A stretch of DNA of 64,000 nucleotides from Paenibacillus polymyxa M1 (GCF_000237325.1 NC_017542.1:3196501-3260500); one strand, 5' to 3'; shown: positions 7,813-15,100, numbered from the stretch's first letter. Translations and numbers: made by a program. The notes: a model not told the origin generated them from the letters alone.

Positions 7813-7858
7813 GTAACAAATATGCTTTAATTCTATATTTGTTACTTGTTAGAGGCAA
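7813..7858 (-). promoter_or_regulatory. Promoter and operator of the agr-type operon
   Basis: Minus-strand promoter: TTGCCT at 7858-7853, 17 bp, TAGAAT at 7835-7830. An 11-bp perfect inverted repeat, GTAACAAATAT at 7813-7823 and ATATTTGTTAC at 7835-7845 with an 11-bp spacer, overlaps the -10. This is the best candidate binding site for the LytTR protein or another regulator of the operon. Confidence 0.6.
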
Positions 7859-7911
7859 TCCAATTACCATGTTAAATGGAAGTATTTATGTATTATGTGA
7901 GGTAATTATTT

Positions 7912-8244
7912 TCAGCCTGCCGATATAATATCCTCAAGCCTAATCCAACTAAAGTCATCTTCCCCACGAAACAGTTTTACTTCGCGTCTAGCGGTGTTAA
8001 TTGACGTTACTACACCAGTCATGTCCGTATCGTCAAACGGGCTAAATACGGTCACGCTGACAGGCTGGCGTGAGTTGTAAGAGTCTATTAAAGCCTGCTC
8101 AATCAATTGTACTTCCTGGTCATCCAATTCTGGTTTACCGCGCCGTTGACGGTCTTTCATAAGTTTTAAGTATCCTTCTTTATGTTCGGGCAAAATGATG
8201 CGTGAACTCTCCCATAAACCATTACCCTCAAGTCTCTTTCCCAT
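7912..8244 (-). CDS. YolD-like family protein
   Basis: A 110-residue YolD-like protein. Family hallmarks are the early ILPEHKE segment and a C-terminal small beta domain ending IRLEDIISAG. YolD proteins in bacilli usually accompany Y-family DNA polymerases in SOS-type loci; no polymerase is present here. AGGAGG precedes the ATG and a LexA box lies 53 bp upstream, which agrees with damage control. Confidence 0.8.
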   Translation of the reverse strand: MGKRLEGNGLWESSRIILPEHKEGYLKLMKDRQRRGKPELDDQEVQLIEQALIDSYNSRQPVSVTVFSPFDDTDMTGVVTSINTARREVKLFRGEDDFSWIRLEDIISAG

Positions 8245-8296
8245 TTATGTAGCCTCCTGTTGTGTTCTCCTGATGTGTTATGTAGAAATTATATTC

Positions 8297-8310
8297 CGAA
8301 CACTTGTTCC
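8297..8310 (-). promoter_or_regulatory. LexA box of the YolD-like gene
   Basis: CGAACACTTGTTCC differs from the Bacillus LexA consensus by one outer base. On the minus strand it directly precedes AATATAAT, a good -10, so bound LexA would block the promoter. Confidence 0.75.
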
Positions 8311-8366
8311 TTACAAGGGATATCATTTCCAGTACGCAAAAAAATAAACCTCAGATTATCCGAGGT

Positions 8367-8639
8367 TTAATATTCCGTAAAATATCTATTCGCATCACCC
8401 GGCGACATCGGTCTACTTCGTCCGCGCTCCCAGCCCTCTATAATAACGATATGCCGCGTATCTGACTGGTCTTCCCATGTAATATAATTGTCACTCTCCA
8501 AGGACAACAGACCCGACTTTATGTCCTCTACACTCCTACCTGTCTTAATCTCCAATTCCTGCATTGTAGGCATACGCCGCTGTTGTGCAAAAAAATTATA
8601 AAGTATCCTTAATAACTTACGTTCGATGTCTGATAACAT
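8367..8639 (-). CDS. LexA N-terminal-like winged-helix protein without peptidase
   Basis: A 90-residue protein whose residues 5-55 resemble the LexA DNA-binding domain (LLRILYNFF, RMPTMQELEIKTGRS, LLSLESDNYI). The self-cleaving peptidase of LexA is absent; the C-terminus is a short basic tail. AGGAG precedes the ATG. Its own promoter carries a LexA-like box at 8670. It may compete with or modulate host LexA at phage promoters; this is inference. Confidence 0.65.
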   Translation of the reverse strand: MLSDIERKLLRILYNFFAQQRRMPTMQELEIKTGRSVEDIKSGLLSLESDNYITWEDQSDTRHIVIIEGWERGRSRPMSPGDANRYFTEY

Positions 8640-8669
8640 GTATGATCACTCCTCTGCAATTATTATATG

Positions 8670-8683
8670 CAAACAAGCGTTCG
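8670..8683 (-). promoter_or_regulatory. LexA-like box upstream of the winged-helix gene
   Basis: Read on the minus strand it is CGAACGCTTGTTTG, one base from the consensus, followed directly by CATATAAT. The same box-plus-CATATAAT layout occurs at 13150-13171. Confidence 0.7.
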
Positions 8684-8692
8684 TTATTCAAC

Positions 8693-8733
8693 ATAAAAAA
8701 ATGCTCCGCTGGCAGCCTAATTGCCAGCGGAGC
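8693..8733 (-). terminator. Terminator after hicB
   Basis: GCTCCGCTGGCA and TGCCAGCGGAGC form a 12-bp perfect stem (8703-8733) with a T-run on the minus strand. The roughly 150 bp between it and the hicB stop shows nothing else. Confidence 0.85.
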
Positions 8734-8888
8734 TAGTACTTTCTTTGGCACTTACGGGCTTAAAATAAACACGCCTACAGAGTGCCATTACATCTTAATC
8801 AGCATTTACAATGCGGAAATCAAGTTCAATTCAAACACTCACATAGAGTGCAGCTTTACGGTTAGGTTACTAAATAATTTGAGTTTAC

Positions 8889-9305
8889 TTACTTTGCAGT
8901 AGGGTAATCTTTAACACCTAGTCTTTCCTTAAGCGCGTGCTGTAACACCTGTGAAAAGTTAATTTTCTCACGAGTAGCTTCCCGCTCAAGCCAGCGTGGA
9001 AGTGTGACATTTTTGGTCACTGCTTTGTTCATCATTTCGTCCCTGATCGTCCCCATCCTTATCTCGATCAAAGTGATGAAAGAATCGGGTGGCAATTGAA
9101 TGCTCGCTGGATCAGAAGCTGGCGGAATCACTTCGTTGTCCTCTTCAAGGCCAAACAATTGCAGCTCTAAGCACTCCTTCGCCATTCGCAAAGCCTCAGA
9201 CATATCATCGCCTTCTGTTATCGCTCCAGGAAGATCCGGAAAAGTGACTGTGTAACCTTTCACTTCACCCTTTTCAAATATTGCAGGGTAAATGTATTTA
9301 TCCAT
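8889..9305 (-). CDS. hicB: HicB antitoxin
   Basis: A 138-residue HicB. The N-terminal partial RNase-H-like fold has the typical TVTFPDLPGAITEGDD start (residues 19-34), and the C-terminus carries a ribbon-helix-helix or HTH-like DNA-binding part (VTLPRWLEREA...). It neutralises HicA by direct binding and represses the operon. It follows hicA by 26 bp, the usual order, and shares its terminator. Confidence 0.93.
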   Translation of the reverse strand: MDKYIYPAIFEKGEVKGYTVTFPDLPGAITEGDDMSEALRMAKECLELQLFGLEEDNEVIPPASDPASIQLPPDSFITLIEIRMGTIRDEMMNKAVTKNVTLPRWLEREATREKINFSQVLQHALKERLGVKDYPTAK

Positions 9306-9331
9306 ATATATGAACCTCCTTTTGAGGGGGG

Positions 9332-9520
9332 CTATTTAAGCCCCGCCTGTTTGAGTATTGTGTCTGCTGTTTTGGGGTCAAGGTCTTTTCTTGGATGCGG
9401 TACTGTGACGAGACCCGACTTAGTAGGATGTTTGAATTGATGATGACTCCCTCTAACCCTAGCTAAGTACCACCCATCTGCTTCGATTATCTTTATCATG
9501 CTACGTGATGAGTAGTTCAA
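9332..9520 (-). CDS. hicA: HicA toxin, mRNA interferase
   Basis: A 62-residue HicA with a double-stranded-RNA-binding-like fold. The conserved catalytic His lies in RGSHHQFKHP (about residues 23-32), followed by VTVPHP. HicA cleaves mRNA and stops growth when HicB is lost. The pair may stabilise the prophage or block superinfection. AGGAGG is present upstream. Confidence 0.93.
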   Translation of the reverse strand: MNYSSRSMIKIIEADGWYLARVRGSHHQFKHPTKSGLVTVPHPRKDLDPKTADTILKQAGLK

Positions 9521-9543
9521 ATCATATCCTCCTCTCTATATTT

Positions 9544-9596
9544 ATTATAACACGCATAAAATATGCACGTCAATAAAATACATGCATATTTTATGC
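9544..9596 (-). promoter_or_regulatory. hicAB promoter with twin operators
   Basis: TTGACG at 9573-9568 and TATAAT at 9549-9544 are 18 bp apart on the minus strand. GCATAAAATATGC at 9554-9566 lies between them and its reverse complement GCATATTTTATGC lies at 9584-9596, a 13-bp perfect inverted pair. Binding of HicB there would shut off the promoter, as in known hic systems. Confidence 0.8.
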
Positions 9597-9717
9597 GCAT
9601 GGCTTTAATAACAAATGATCCTTCTTAATAATTAAGGTTAGCAGGCCTTTTCCTCTCCAATACTTACCGCCTCACTACTTCATAAATGAGCGTTATAATT
9701 AATCTGAGGTGGTCTAT

Positions 9718-10578
9718 TTGTTTATTTCTCCAATGTTACTTGAAACAGCGGCTGCCCCCTTTTCGGATTCGCGCTATATCTTCGAACCGAAAATAGACGG
9801 CCACCGCTTAATATATTCGCAACAGAACGGCATTGTACGCTTATTCACGCGCCATAACAATGACTGCACACGCCAATACCCGGAGATAGCTAGCGTTACA
9901 TTCCCGCATGACATTGTGTTGGACGGTGAGATTGCGTGCGTTGATCCGACAACGGGTGTATCGGATTTTGAATCCGTTATGTCCCGCTTCCAGGCGAGGA
10001 AAACGGACAAGATTACTAAGCTCGTAGCTGAATTACCGGCTACTTTCGTTGTCTTCGATGTCTTGAGCTTTAAAGGCGAGGACTTGCGGAGCCTTCCGCT
10101 TATGGAACGCAAGTCCATACTCGCTAGTCTAACGCTTCCTAGCCCTAGTTTCGGGGTTGTTCCGTATATTGAAGGCGCCGGGGAGGCGTTGTTCGAGCAG
10201 ATAGAAGCGCGCGGCATGGAAGGCCTGGTCGCCAAGCGTAAGGATAGTATGTATATCAGCCGCCGATCAGCGTCCTGGCAGAAGGTCATTAACTGGTCCT
10301 ATGCCGATGTGTACATTACGGGTTATCGTAAAGAGGAATTCGGATGGCTTGTATCAGTGCCTAATGAGCGCGGTAACCTTCGTCCCGCCGGCATTATTGA
10401 GCACGGAGCTAGCCCAATGCACAAGAAGGCGTTCTATGGCGTCGTGGCACCGTTAAAGACCGATGAGGATCGCGAATTTGTTTACGTGGAGCCGCGCATA
10501 AGAGCCCGTGTTAAAATGCGAAACTGGACTAAGGCGGGTAACTTGCGGATACCAGTATTTACGGAATTTATAGTTTAA
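9718..10578 (+). CDS. ATP-dependent DNA ligase
   Basis: A 286-residue ligase catalytic core. Motif I is EPKIDGHR with the adenylated lysine early in the protein; motif IV is GMEGLVAKR and motif V SWQKVI. The C-terminal OB-like domain is short. I chose TTG at 9718 because TGAGGTGG lies just ahead and the family starts MFISPMLL. It seals nicks with ATP, as in bacterial LigD-type ligases; no Ku gene is in the window. It is a plus-strand island of higher G+C than its neighbours, suggesting separate acquisition. Ends in a strong terminator. Confidence 0.9.
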   Translation: MFISPMLLETAAAPFSDSRYIFEPKIDGHRLIYSQQNGIVRLFTRHNNDCTRQYPEIASVTFPHDIVLDGEIACVDPTTGVSDFESVMSRFQARKTDKITKLVAELPATFVVFDVLSFKGEDLRSLPLMERKSILASLTLPSPSFGVVPYIEGAGEALFEQIEARGMEGLVAKRKDSMYISRRSASWQKVINWSYADVYITGYRKEEFGWLVSVPNERGNLRPAGIIEHGASPMHKKAFYGVVAPLKTDEDREFVYVEPRIRARVKMRNWTKAGNLRIPVFTEFIV

Positions 10579-10585
10579 ACAAAAG

Positions 10586-10623
10586 AAATTCCCGCCGACC
10601 AATTAAGGTTAGCGGGGATTTTT
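10586..10623. terminator. Terminator shared by ligase and converging gene
   Basis: TTCCCGCCGACC pairs with GGTTAGCGGGGA around an AATTAA loop, with A and T tracts on both sides. The loop and inner stem recur at 12519-12554. Confidence 0.85.
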
Positions 10624-10830
10624 GTCTACTCTAAATTCAAATTGGTTCCGTATGTAATAAGCTCCAGCAATCTTAACCGAATCAGGCGAAAACTTTTCTA
10701 TAGTGCCACCATAGTCTACAACCGATATAAAATCCTCGCCTAACGACTGAACAACGTACACCTTTACCTGGCTTAATGCAGCTGCAAATAGTTCTATATC
10801 TGACTTTAACACTTTATATGTATGGTTCAT
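10609..10830 (-). CDS. Small hypothetical protein
   Basis: A 73-residue protein beginning MNHTYKVLKSDIELF with a predicted alpha/beta composition and no signal peptide. GAGGTG lies seven bases ahead of this ATG; a GTG nine bases earlier is less likely. Its stop is inside the shared terminator with the ligase. No family recognised. Confidence 0.55.
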   Translation of the reverse strand: MNHTYKVLKSDIELFAAALSQVKVYVVQSLGEDFISVVDYGGTIEKFSPDSVKIAGAYYIRNQFEFRVDKNPR

Positions 10831-10839
10831 GTTGATCAC

Positions 10840-11049
10840 CTCAGAATAGGTTTTATGAGATATTCTTCGTTGTAGGTAATCTGTAACGGCTTTTCCATAT
10901 TACCGAACATTTTTCTTAACAGCCTCAGAATGTGTACTCAATAGTAATTCCTGCTGGCAATTCTGGCCGGTGGTCATCCCATCTTTTCGTAGATCATAAC
11001 ATGGGTATGTTTAATTAATGATTTTACTAGGCTATATAATGAGCAGAAG
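10840..11049 (-). other. Gene remnants between small gene and terminator
   Basis: Minus-strand fragments include WDDHRPELPAGITIEYTF followed by a stop and a 24-codon frame (MFGNMEKPLQITYNEEYLI) that ends in the ribosome site of the next gene. No intact gene is seen; it looks like a decayed phage gene. Confidence 0.4.
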
Positions 11050-11073
11050 AAAAGCACCTATATAGGTGCTTTT
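11050..11073. terminator. Palindromic terminator
   Basis: AAAAGCACCTAT and ATAGGTGCTTTT form a 24-bp perfect palindrome just after the stop of the secreted-protein gene at 11091. Confidence 0.75.
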
Positions 11074-11090
11074 CAAACAGAAAGCAATTC

Positions 11091-11549
11091 TCAACGATCA
11101 AAATCCCTCTTAATATTCAAGCTATAACCAAGTCCTTTACCGTTACCACCCCAAGCCCCATCATGACCTATGACTTTAAAATAGATCACATCCCCAGGGA
11201 GCAGGCCACTAGTGCCACAGACATCATTCTTCCCTTGTCCATTGTCTTGAGCTTCAAGCACCTCTTCTTCACCTTTATCAGGATAGTAAGCAACTATATC
11301 ATAATTGATATATTGTTGACTTTTTAAAGTGGCAATTGCCGTCATTTCTTTGCTTCTCGAAGTATTTACTACTTTAAACCAATCTACATCATTTTTGTCC
11401 AGATATGATCCAAAATTAAAGTTACTACTTTGTACATTTAAGGCTGTTTCTCTAGTGTCATTCTGACCAGATATTGCGAAAGCACTTTGCGACAATGTCA
11501 ATGTCAATGTCGCAGCAAAAAGGACTGATAATACCTTTCTTATTTTCAT
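11091..11549 (-). CDS. Secreted protein, PPC-like beta domain
   Basis: A 152-residue protein with a Sec signal peptide (MKIRKVLSVLFAATLTLT, cleavage after SAFA). The mature part resembles pre-peptidase C-terminal domains: it starts NDTRETALNV, then DKNDVDWFKV and ends in a beta-rich segment. PPC domains sit at the end of secreted proteases and adhesins; here the domain stands alone. AAAGGTGG places the start at this ATG. Probably lysogenic-conversion cargo. Confidence 0.65.
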   Translation of the reverse strand: MKIRKVLSVLFAATLTLTLSQSAFAISGQNDTRETALNVQSSNFNFGSYLDKNDVDWFKVVNTSRSKEMTAIATLKSQQYINYDIVAYYPDKGEEEVLEAQDNGQGKNDVCGTSGLLPGDVIYFKVIGHDGAWGGNGKGLGYSLNIKRDFDR

Positions 11550-11671
11550 GTTTATTCCACCTTTCGTCATTATAAAGAATCAGCCGATTCGATTCTATTT
11601 TATTACATATCATATTAAGATTTGAGACGCGCTTGATTTACAATTATTGATATTTTGTAGATTATTTATTA

Positions 11672-12382
11672 TTATTTGCTTCCCATTTTTAGTCTATAAA
11701 CTGCATCAAAATCTGACGGTCTCCATTCATAATTAACATTCCCTTCTTTCCAGGTTGTATGAAGTATGAGTTTTCTTTCCTGGCCAGAGGCATTTTGCTT
11801 ATAACCAACAATAACTAGAGCATGTCCGCCTTCTATTGATCTTCTATCATCTTGGTATCTTTTCATTGTTAGCCAAAGAGGTCTACCTGCATTAATTTCC
11901 TCTGTTATCAGATTCCAAGCTTTTTCTTGTGCAGAGTTTGTGGCAAAACCATAGCCCCCAAATGAATATATGTACCCTACATCATCTAAATATCTAGCAA
12001 AGGCATTTACTGCTCGTACGAAGGGCACGCCGCCATCTTTGTCAGGATGGAAATATTTATCTGCCAAAATATCTTGTAGTTCATCATCTGATACGCCACG
12101 GTCAATTAATAATGGATATCCATGACTCTCCCAATACTTGATAATCATAGCTGCCGATGATATGGTACATCCTCTTCCCCAATCGAAGTCGGGCACGTCT
12201 GAAATTCTTTTCAGTCCAATAATACTTGGGGTAATAACTTGAGTAATATCTGGAGTAGTAGATTGAGTGGAATAAGTAGAGTCCGTAACAGTGGTTACCT
12301 GATCAGCAAAGGCAGCGTTTTCAGGAAGTAAACCTACAACAACAGAACCAAGCAAAGCGGGAATCATAATTTTTTTAAGCAT
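11672..12382 (-). CDS. Secreted C39-like cysteine peptidase
   Basis: A 236-residue papain-like fold enzyme. After a signal peptide (cleavage near AAFA) comes the catalytic Cys in WGRGCTISSAAM (Cys72), His187 in GGHALVIVGY and a later LHTTW strand where these enzymes place Asn or Asp. C39-like secreted peptidases are common in firmicutes and may act on bacteriocins or cell-surface proteins. GGAGGATC fixes the start at 12382; the longer frame lacks a ribosome site. Gene stands alone between terminators. Confidence 0.75.
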   Translation of the reverse strand: MLKKIMIPALLGSVVVGLLPENAAFADQVTTVTDSTYSTQSTTPDITQVITPSIIGLKRISDVPDFDWGRGCTISSAAMIIKYWESHGYPLLIDRGVSDDELQDILADKYFHPDKDGGVPFVRAVNAFARYLDDVGYIYSFGGYGFATNSAQEKAWNLITEEINAGRPLWLTMKRYQDDRRSIEGGHALVIVGYKQNASGQERKLILHTTWKEGNVNYEWRPSDFDAVYRLKMGSK

Positions 12383-12518
12383 TTTGATCCTCCATTTTTT
12401 TGGTATTATATTCAATACATTTCCATAATATAGAACATTTCGCGATTCAACTGTGATTGATTTCACACAACACTATAATCTATTTACATCTAACCTAAAT
12501 TCAAACTGATCAATGAAA

Positions 12519-12554
12519 AAAGCTCTGCCAACCAATCAAGGTTAGCTGAGCTTT
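12519..12554. terminator. Bidirectional terminator
   Basis: AAGCTCTGCCAACC pairs with GGTTAGCTGAGCTT around AATCAA. It follows the nuclease stop and resembles the ligase terminator at 10586 in loop and inner stem. Confidence 0.8.
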
Positions 12555-12556
12555 TG

Positions 12557-13003
12557 CTATTTAACGAAAAATTCAACTTTCGTTCCATCTTTATATTCAT
12601 CCAATTTGTGACCTACCCACGATCCAGCTCCACGATTATCCTTTGGACTTATGTACTTAATGTCTGCACCCTTTCCACCTTCGGAACACATTGCCATAGG
12701 CCATCCATCTCGATCCTTACCCTTCTTGGTGGGTACACCCTTTAGGGACAGCTCGCGATTATGGTCGGCTCCTTCACGGTCAATTGTGCATACTGGTGAT
12801 TTTCCCGCCTGAATGGCTTCCTTGATGTGCTGGGCCGTTTCTGGGTACTTGGCTGACGGAAACTCCAGCTTGACCGTATCGGCAGATACCTGCGTTACCG
12901 GAACGGATACAGGGTCGCTCTTAGTGGTCTTTACAACGTCTTGTTGTAGGCTGCAGCCAGCTAATAGGATTGTAATTAGTACGGTAAATATCCACCTAAA
13001 CAT
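12557..13003 (-). CDS. NucA/NucB-type secreted DNase, lipoprotein
   Basis: A 148-residue lipoprotein: lipobox LLAGC with Cys17, then a NucA/NucB nuclease domain (about 65-147) with [10 protein letters not shown] and the catalytic-type [14 protein letters not shown] motif (97-110; relatives usually have DRDEWP). Family members degrade extracellular DNA in competence or sporulation. Anchored outside the cell, it could degrade incoming phage DNA, which would suit a lysogen. GGGAGG precedes the ATG. A LexA-type promoter lies about 150 bp upstream with a hairpin between. Confidence 0.85.
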   Translation of the reverse strand: MFRWIFTVLITILLAGCSLQQDVVKTTKSDPVSVPVTQVSADTVKLEFPSAKYPETAQHIKEAIQAGKSPVCTIDREGADHNRELSLKGVPTKKGKDRDGWPMAMCSEGGKGADIKYISPKDNRGAGSWVGHKLDEYKDGTKVEFFVK

Positions 13004-13022
13004 ATGTAAACCTCCCTAAACG

Positions 13023-13075
13023 TAAAACACCCCACCGGCTTGAGCCAGCAGAGTGCTACCGATGCTTTCGGATTA
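13023..13075 (-). repeat. CACCCCACC hairpin repeat, copy 1
   Basis: On the minus strand CACTCTGCTGGC pairs with GCCGGTGGGGTG and runs into TTTT, a terminator shape. A second small hairpin CCGATGCTTTCGG is included. Copies lie at 14498 and 15058. Here it stands between the LexA-like promoter and the nuclease start, so it may attenuate the nuclease. Confidence 0.6.
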
Positions 13076-13149
13076 TAAGATAAGTATAATTGTTTTGGGT
13101 GATTTTGTAAATGCAATATGTATGGTTCATACTGAAAGCCTCTGCAAAT

Positions 13150-13171
13150 ATTATATGTAAACAAGTGTTCG
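13150..13171 (-). promoter_or_regulatory. LexA-like promoter of the nuclease gene
   Basis: Minus strand: CGAACACTTGTTTA (13171-13158) followed by CATATAAT. The right half deviates at two bases from the consensus. Layout is the same as at 8670. Confidence 0.6.
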
Positions 13172-13322
13172 TTGTCCAAGGCAAAAAAAGAGCAGTTAGA
13201 GTTCTATTCCTCCTGCCCTTTTCTGTTTTCGATCTGGTGCATTTCAATTACTCTTGATCCTTTGGATACTTTATTAGGGTGGCTATAGCCACCTTCAAGG
13301 CTCAAGCTCCAATTGAATTGAG

Positions 13323-13470
13323 CTATTTAGCACGGGGCTGAATGAATGCTGCTAAAAATGTGGATGCGACTCCAAGCTGAAGCCCAAGCATCCGGAACGC
13401 GGCAGCTCTCTCCGATTCGAACGAGATCCACGCAGCGCTATAGCGCCCACTGGCGTCACATAGGCGTTGT
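13323..13470 (-). pseudogene. 5'-truncated gene remnant
   Basis: A minus-strand frame ends WISFESERAAAFRMLGLQL followed by a hydrophobic tail and a TAG at 13323. It has no start; the frame opens inside a segment reading RLCDASGRYSAAW. It looks like the C-terminal end of a real protein, source unknown. The rest of 13180-13595 shows only a hairpin with a T-run near 13186-13225 on the minus strand. Confidence 0.5.
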
Positions 13471-13615
13471 TGACAAAAATCTACAACTCTATTTAATAGA
13501 AAGATGAGGTTACAATGATATGGAAAATATAACCTATATGTTCCATCAATAGTTTACTTCATCCTTATATTTAAGGATTTAGTATAAAAATAATTTGGAA
13601 GAGGTGCGTATTAAA

Positions 13616-14122
13616 ATGAGTAAAAAACTGTCGTCTCTATTTTTATCCTTTCTAATTTCAGTGATATTAGTTGTCCCGGTATCTGCCCAAAGCGTCACCC
13701 CTACTCAAGATCAGTCCTCATCAGTCGAAAATTCTATTCAAGCTCAGCCCTTATCAGTCGAACCATCTTCTTCACAATTAGCTCCTGATTCCTCAAATTC
13801 CAATGAAAGTATCCAATCAATAATAGCGCCTGTGTGGGTAACCAAATCGTTTAATGTAACTAAGAATGGAAGAACAGTAACGGTGGAGTGGGGTATTGCA
13901 ACGGACTCAATTATAAGAGAAGTCAATGCTTCTTTTAAAACGGGAGCCGGTTGGACGGAAGCTACCAGTTTTAAAGGGCCGAATACTGGGGGAGTAACTC
14001 TCAGTCAAACATGGGAATACAGTCAACCAGGGACTTACACAGTCGGCGGAGTTGCTCAACTTTATACAGATAAAGGACCTGCATCTTGCTTTTCGCCTCC
14101 AAGAGTAGTAGTTATTAATTAA
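13616..14122 (+). CDS. Secreted protein with Ig/PKD-like domain
   Basis: A 168-residue secreted protein: signal peptide ending VSAQ near residue 26, a Ser/Gln-rich linker (about 27-70) and a beta-sandwich-like domain with WVTKSFNVTKNGRTVTVEW and GTYTVGGVAQLY. GAGGTG precedes this ATG; an upstream in-frame start lacks a site. Composition suggests a cell-surface or extracellular adhesion role. No close family recognised. Likely lysogenic cargo. Confidence 0.6.
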   Translation: MSKKLSSLFLSFLISVILVVPVSAQSVTPTQDQSSSVENSIQAQPLSVEPSSSQLAPDSSNSNESIQSIIAPVWVTKSFNVTKNGRTVTVEWGIATDSIIREVNASFKTGAGWTEATSFKGPNTGGVTLSQTWEYSQPGTYTVGGVAQLYTDKGPASCFSPPRVVVIN

Positions 14123-14152
14123 AGAGTATTTCTACACTTGAGAGGTGAGGAA

Positions 14153-14410
14153 TTGAAAGTTATCGAATTAGCAATTGTATTAAATGATAAAGAGGGCTAC
14201 TACGCTGAAAATTTCGACCTGGTTGCCCTGCCTTTTGTCCCAAGAAAAGGAGAAATGATTTTATGGAATAATAAACTTTATCGTGTGCTAGATGTTATGT
14301 ATAGTTTTGATACAAACCCGTACGACTATAATTTTGATGCTAGCCCAAGCACTCAAAGCTCGGTAGCTCATGATATAACCTATAAAGTTTTTTTGAAACC
14401 TGAAGATTAA
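14153..14410 (+). CDS. Small hypothetical protein
   Basis: An 85-residue soluble protein beginning KVIELAIVLNDKEGYY with a compact beta-rich pattern (FVPRKGEMILWNNKLYRVLDVMY). I chose TTG at 14153 since AGGTGAGG lies just ahead. It follows the secreted-protein gene by 30 bp on the same strand and shares its terminator, so the two form a small operon. Function unknown. Confidence 0.6.
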   Translation: MKVIELAIVLNDKEGYYAENFDLVALPFVPRKGEMILWNNKLYRVLDVMYSFDTNPYDYNFDASPSTQSSVAHDITYKVFLKPED

Positions 14411-14420
14411 ACAGACATTA

Positions 14421-14464
14421 AATAAAGTATTTTCTTAGCCTAAGCACTAAGAAAATACTTTATT
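14421..14464. terminator. Strong bidirectional terminator
   Basis: AATAAAGTATTTTCTTAG pairs perfectly over 18 bp with CTAAGAAAATACTTTATT around an 8-base loop. Confidence 0.9.
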
Positions 14465-14497
14465 TGTTTTTAGCAATAGCACCCCCTATAAAACAGA

Positions 14498-14549
14498 AAA
14501 ACACCCCACCAGCGTATGCCAGCAGGGTATCACCGATGCTTTCGGATTG
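14498..14549 (-). repeat. CACCCCACC hairpin repeat, copy 2
   Basis: Shares CACCCCACC, the GCCAGCAG segment and CCGATGCTTTCGGATT with copy 1 at 13023. It follows the gene at 14615 and probably ends its transcript on the minus strand. Confidence 0.6.
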
Positions 14550-14614
14550 AAGAGCGTTGTTTTCTTACGTGTGAAATTGTTTATAAACGAAAATAAGAGT
14601 TATTAGATACAATA

Positions 14615-14959
14615 TTAGTATTTAATTCTAATCGTTACTGTTTCCACTTCACCACCAAATCTATCAACAGTCGATATCTCACCAGCATATGCTCCATCTC
14701 CAACAGAAATATTTTCTGGGTCTGGATATATTTTAATAAGCCCTCTTGGGGATACTGTAAAATCATTTGATTTTCCACTCCCCATGTAGTACCAATAACC
14801 TGGACCATATCCTAATTGATAAGTCTCATTCGGATGAAGAGTAACTGTATACCTAAGCGGTTTTGCATCAGCAACTGATGTAAAAGAAGAGAAGCTTGAT
14901 ACAGATAAACCAGTTGTTATAAGCACTCCTAAAAATAATGAAATAAACATTTTCTTCAT
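14615..14959 (-). CDS. Secreted small protein
   Basis: A 114-residue protein with a signal peptide (MKKMFISLFLGVLITTG, cleavage after VADA) and a mature domain of about 80 residues that is rich in Gly and Tyr (YQLGYGPGYWYYMGSG) and ends in a beta strand VETVTIRIKY. AAAAGGGGA fixes the start. Function unknown; one of several secreted cargo proteins in this stretch. Confidence 0.6.
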   Translation of the reverse strand: MKKMFISLFLGVLITTGLSVSSFSSFTSVADAKPLRYTVTLHPNETYQLGYGPGYWYYMGSGKSNDFTVSPRGLIKIYPDPENISVGDGAYAGEISTVDRFGGEVETVTIRIKY

Positions 14960-15057
14960 AATAAGTCCCCTTTTCTCAGATATAGGCTTACTATAATTTA
15001 CCACAGATGAATTTGTCAAGAATTTTCTGGAAAATAAATTTAAGGCTTCATAAATAA

Positions 15058-15100
15058 AAGACACCCCACCAACTTGAGTCAGTAAAGTGCCCCTATGGGT
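15058..15100 (-). repeat. CACCCCACC hairpin repeat, copy 3 (diverged)
   Basis: Shares the ACACCCCACC start and hairpin plan with copies at 13023 and 14498 but lacks the CCGATGCTTTCGG hairpin. It stands about 100 bp upstream of the secreted-protein start at 14959. Confidence 0.5.

Noticed and set aside
9774..10289. Long minus-strand frame opposite the DNA ligase
   Set aside because: It lies wholly within the ligase gene, has no ribosome site and a composition typical of an antisense shadow.
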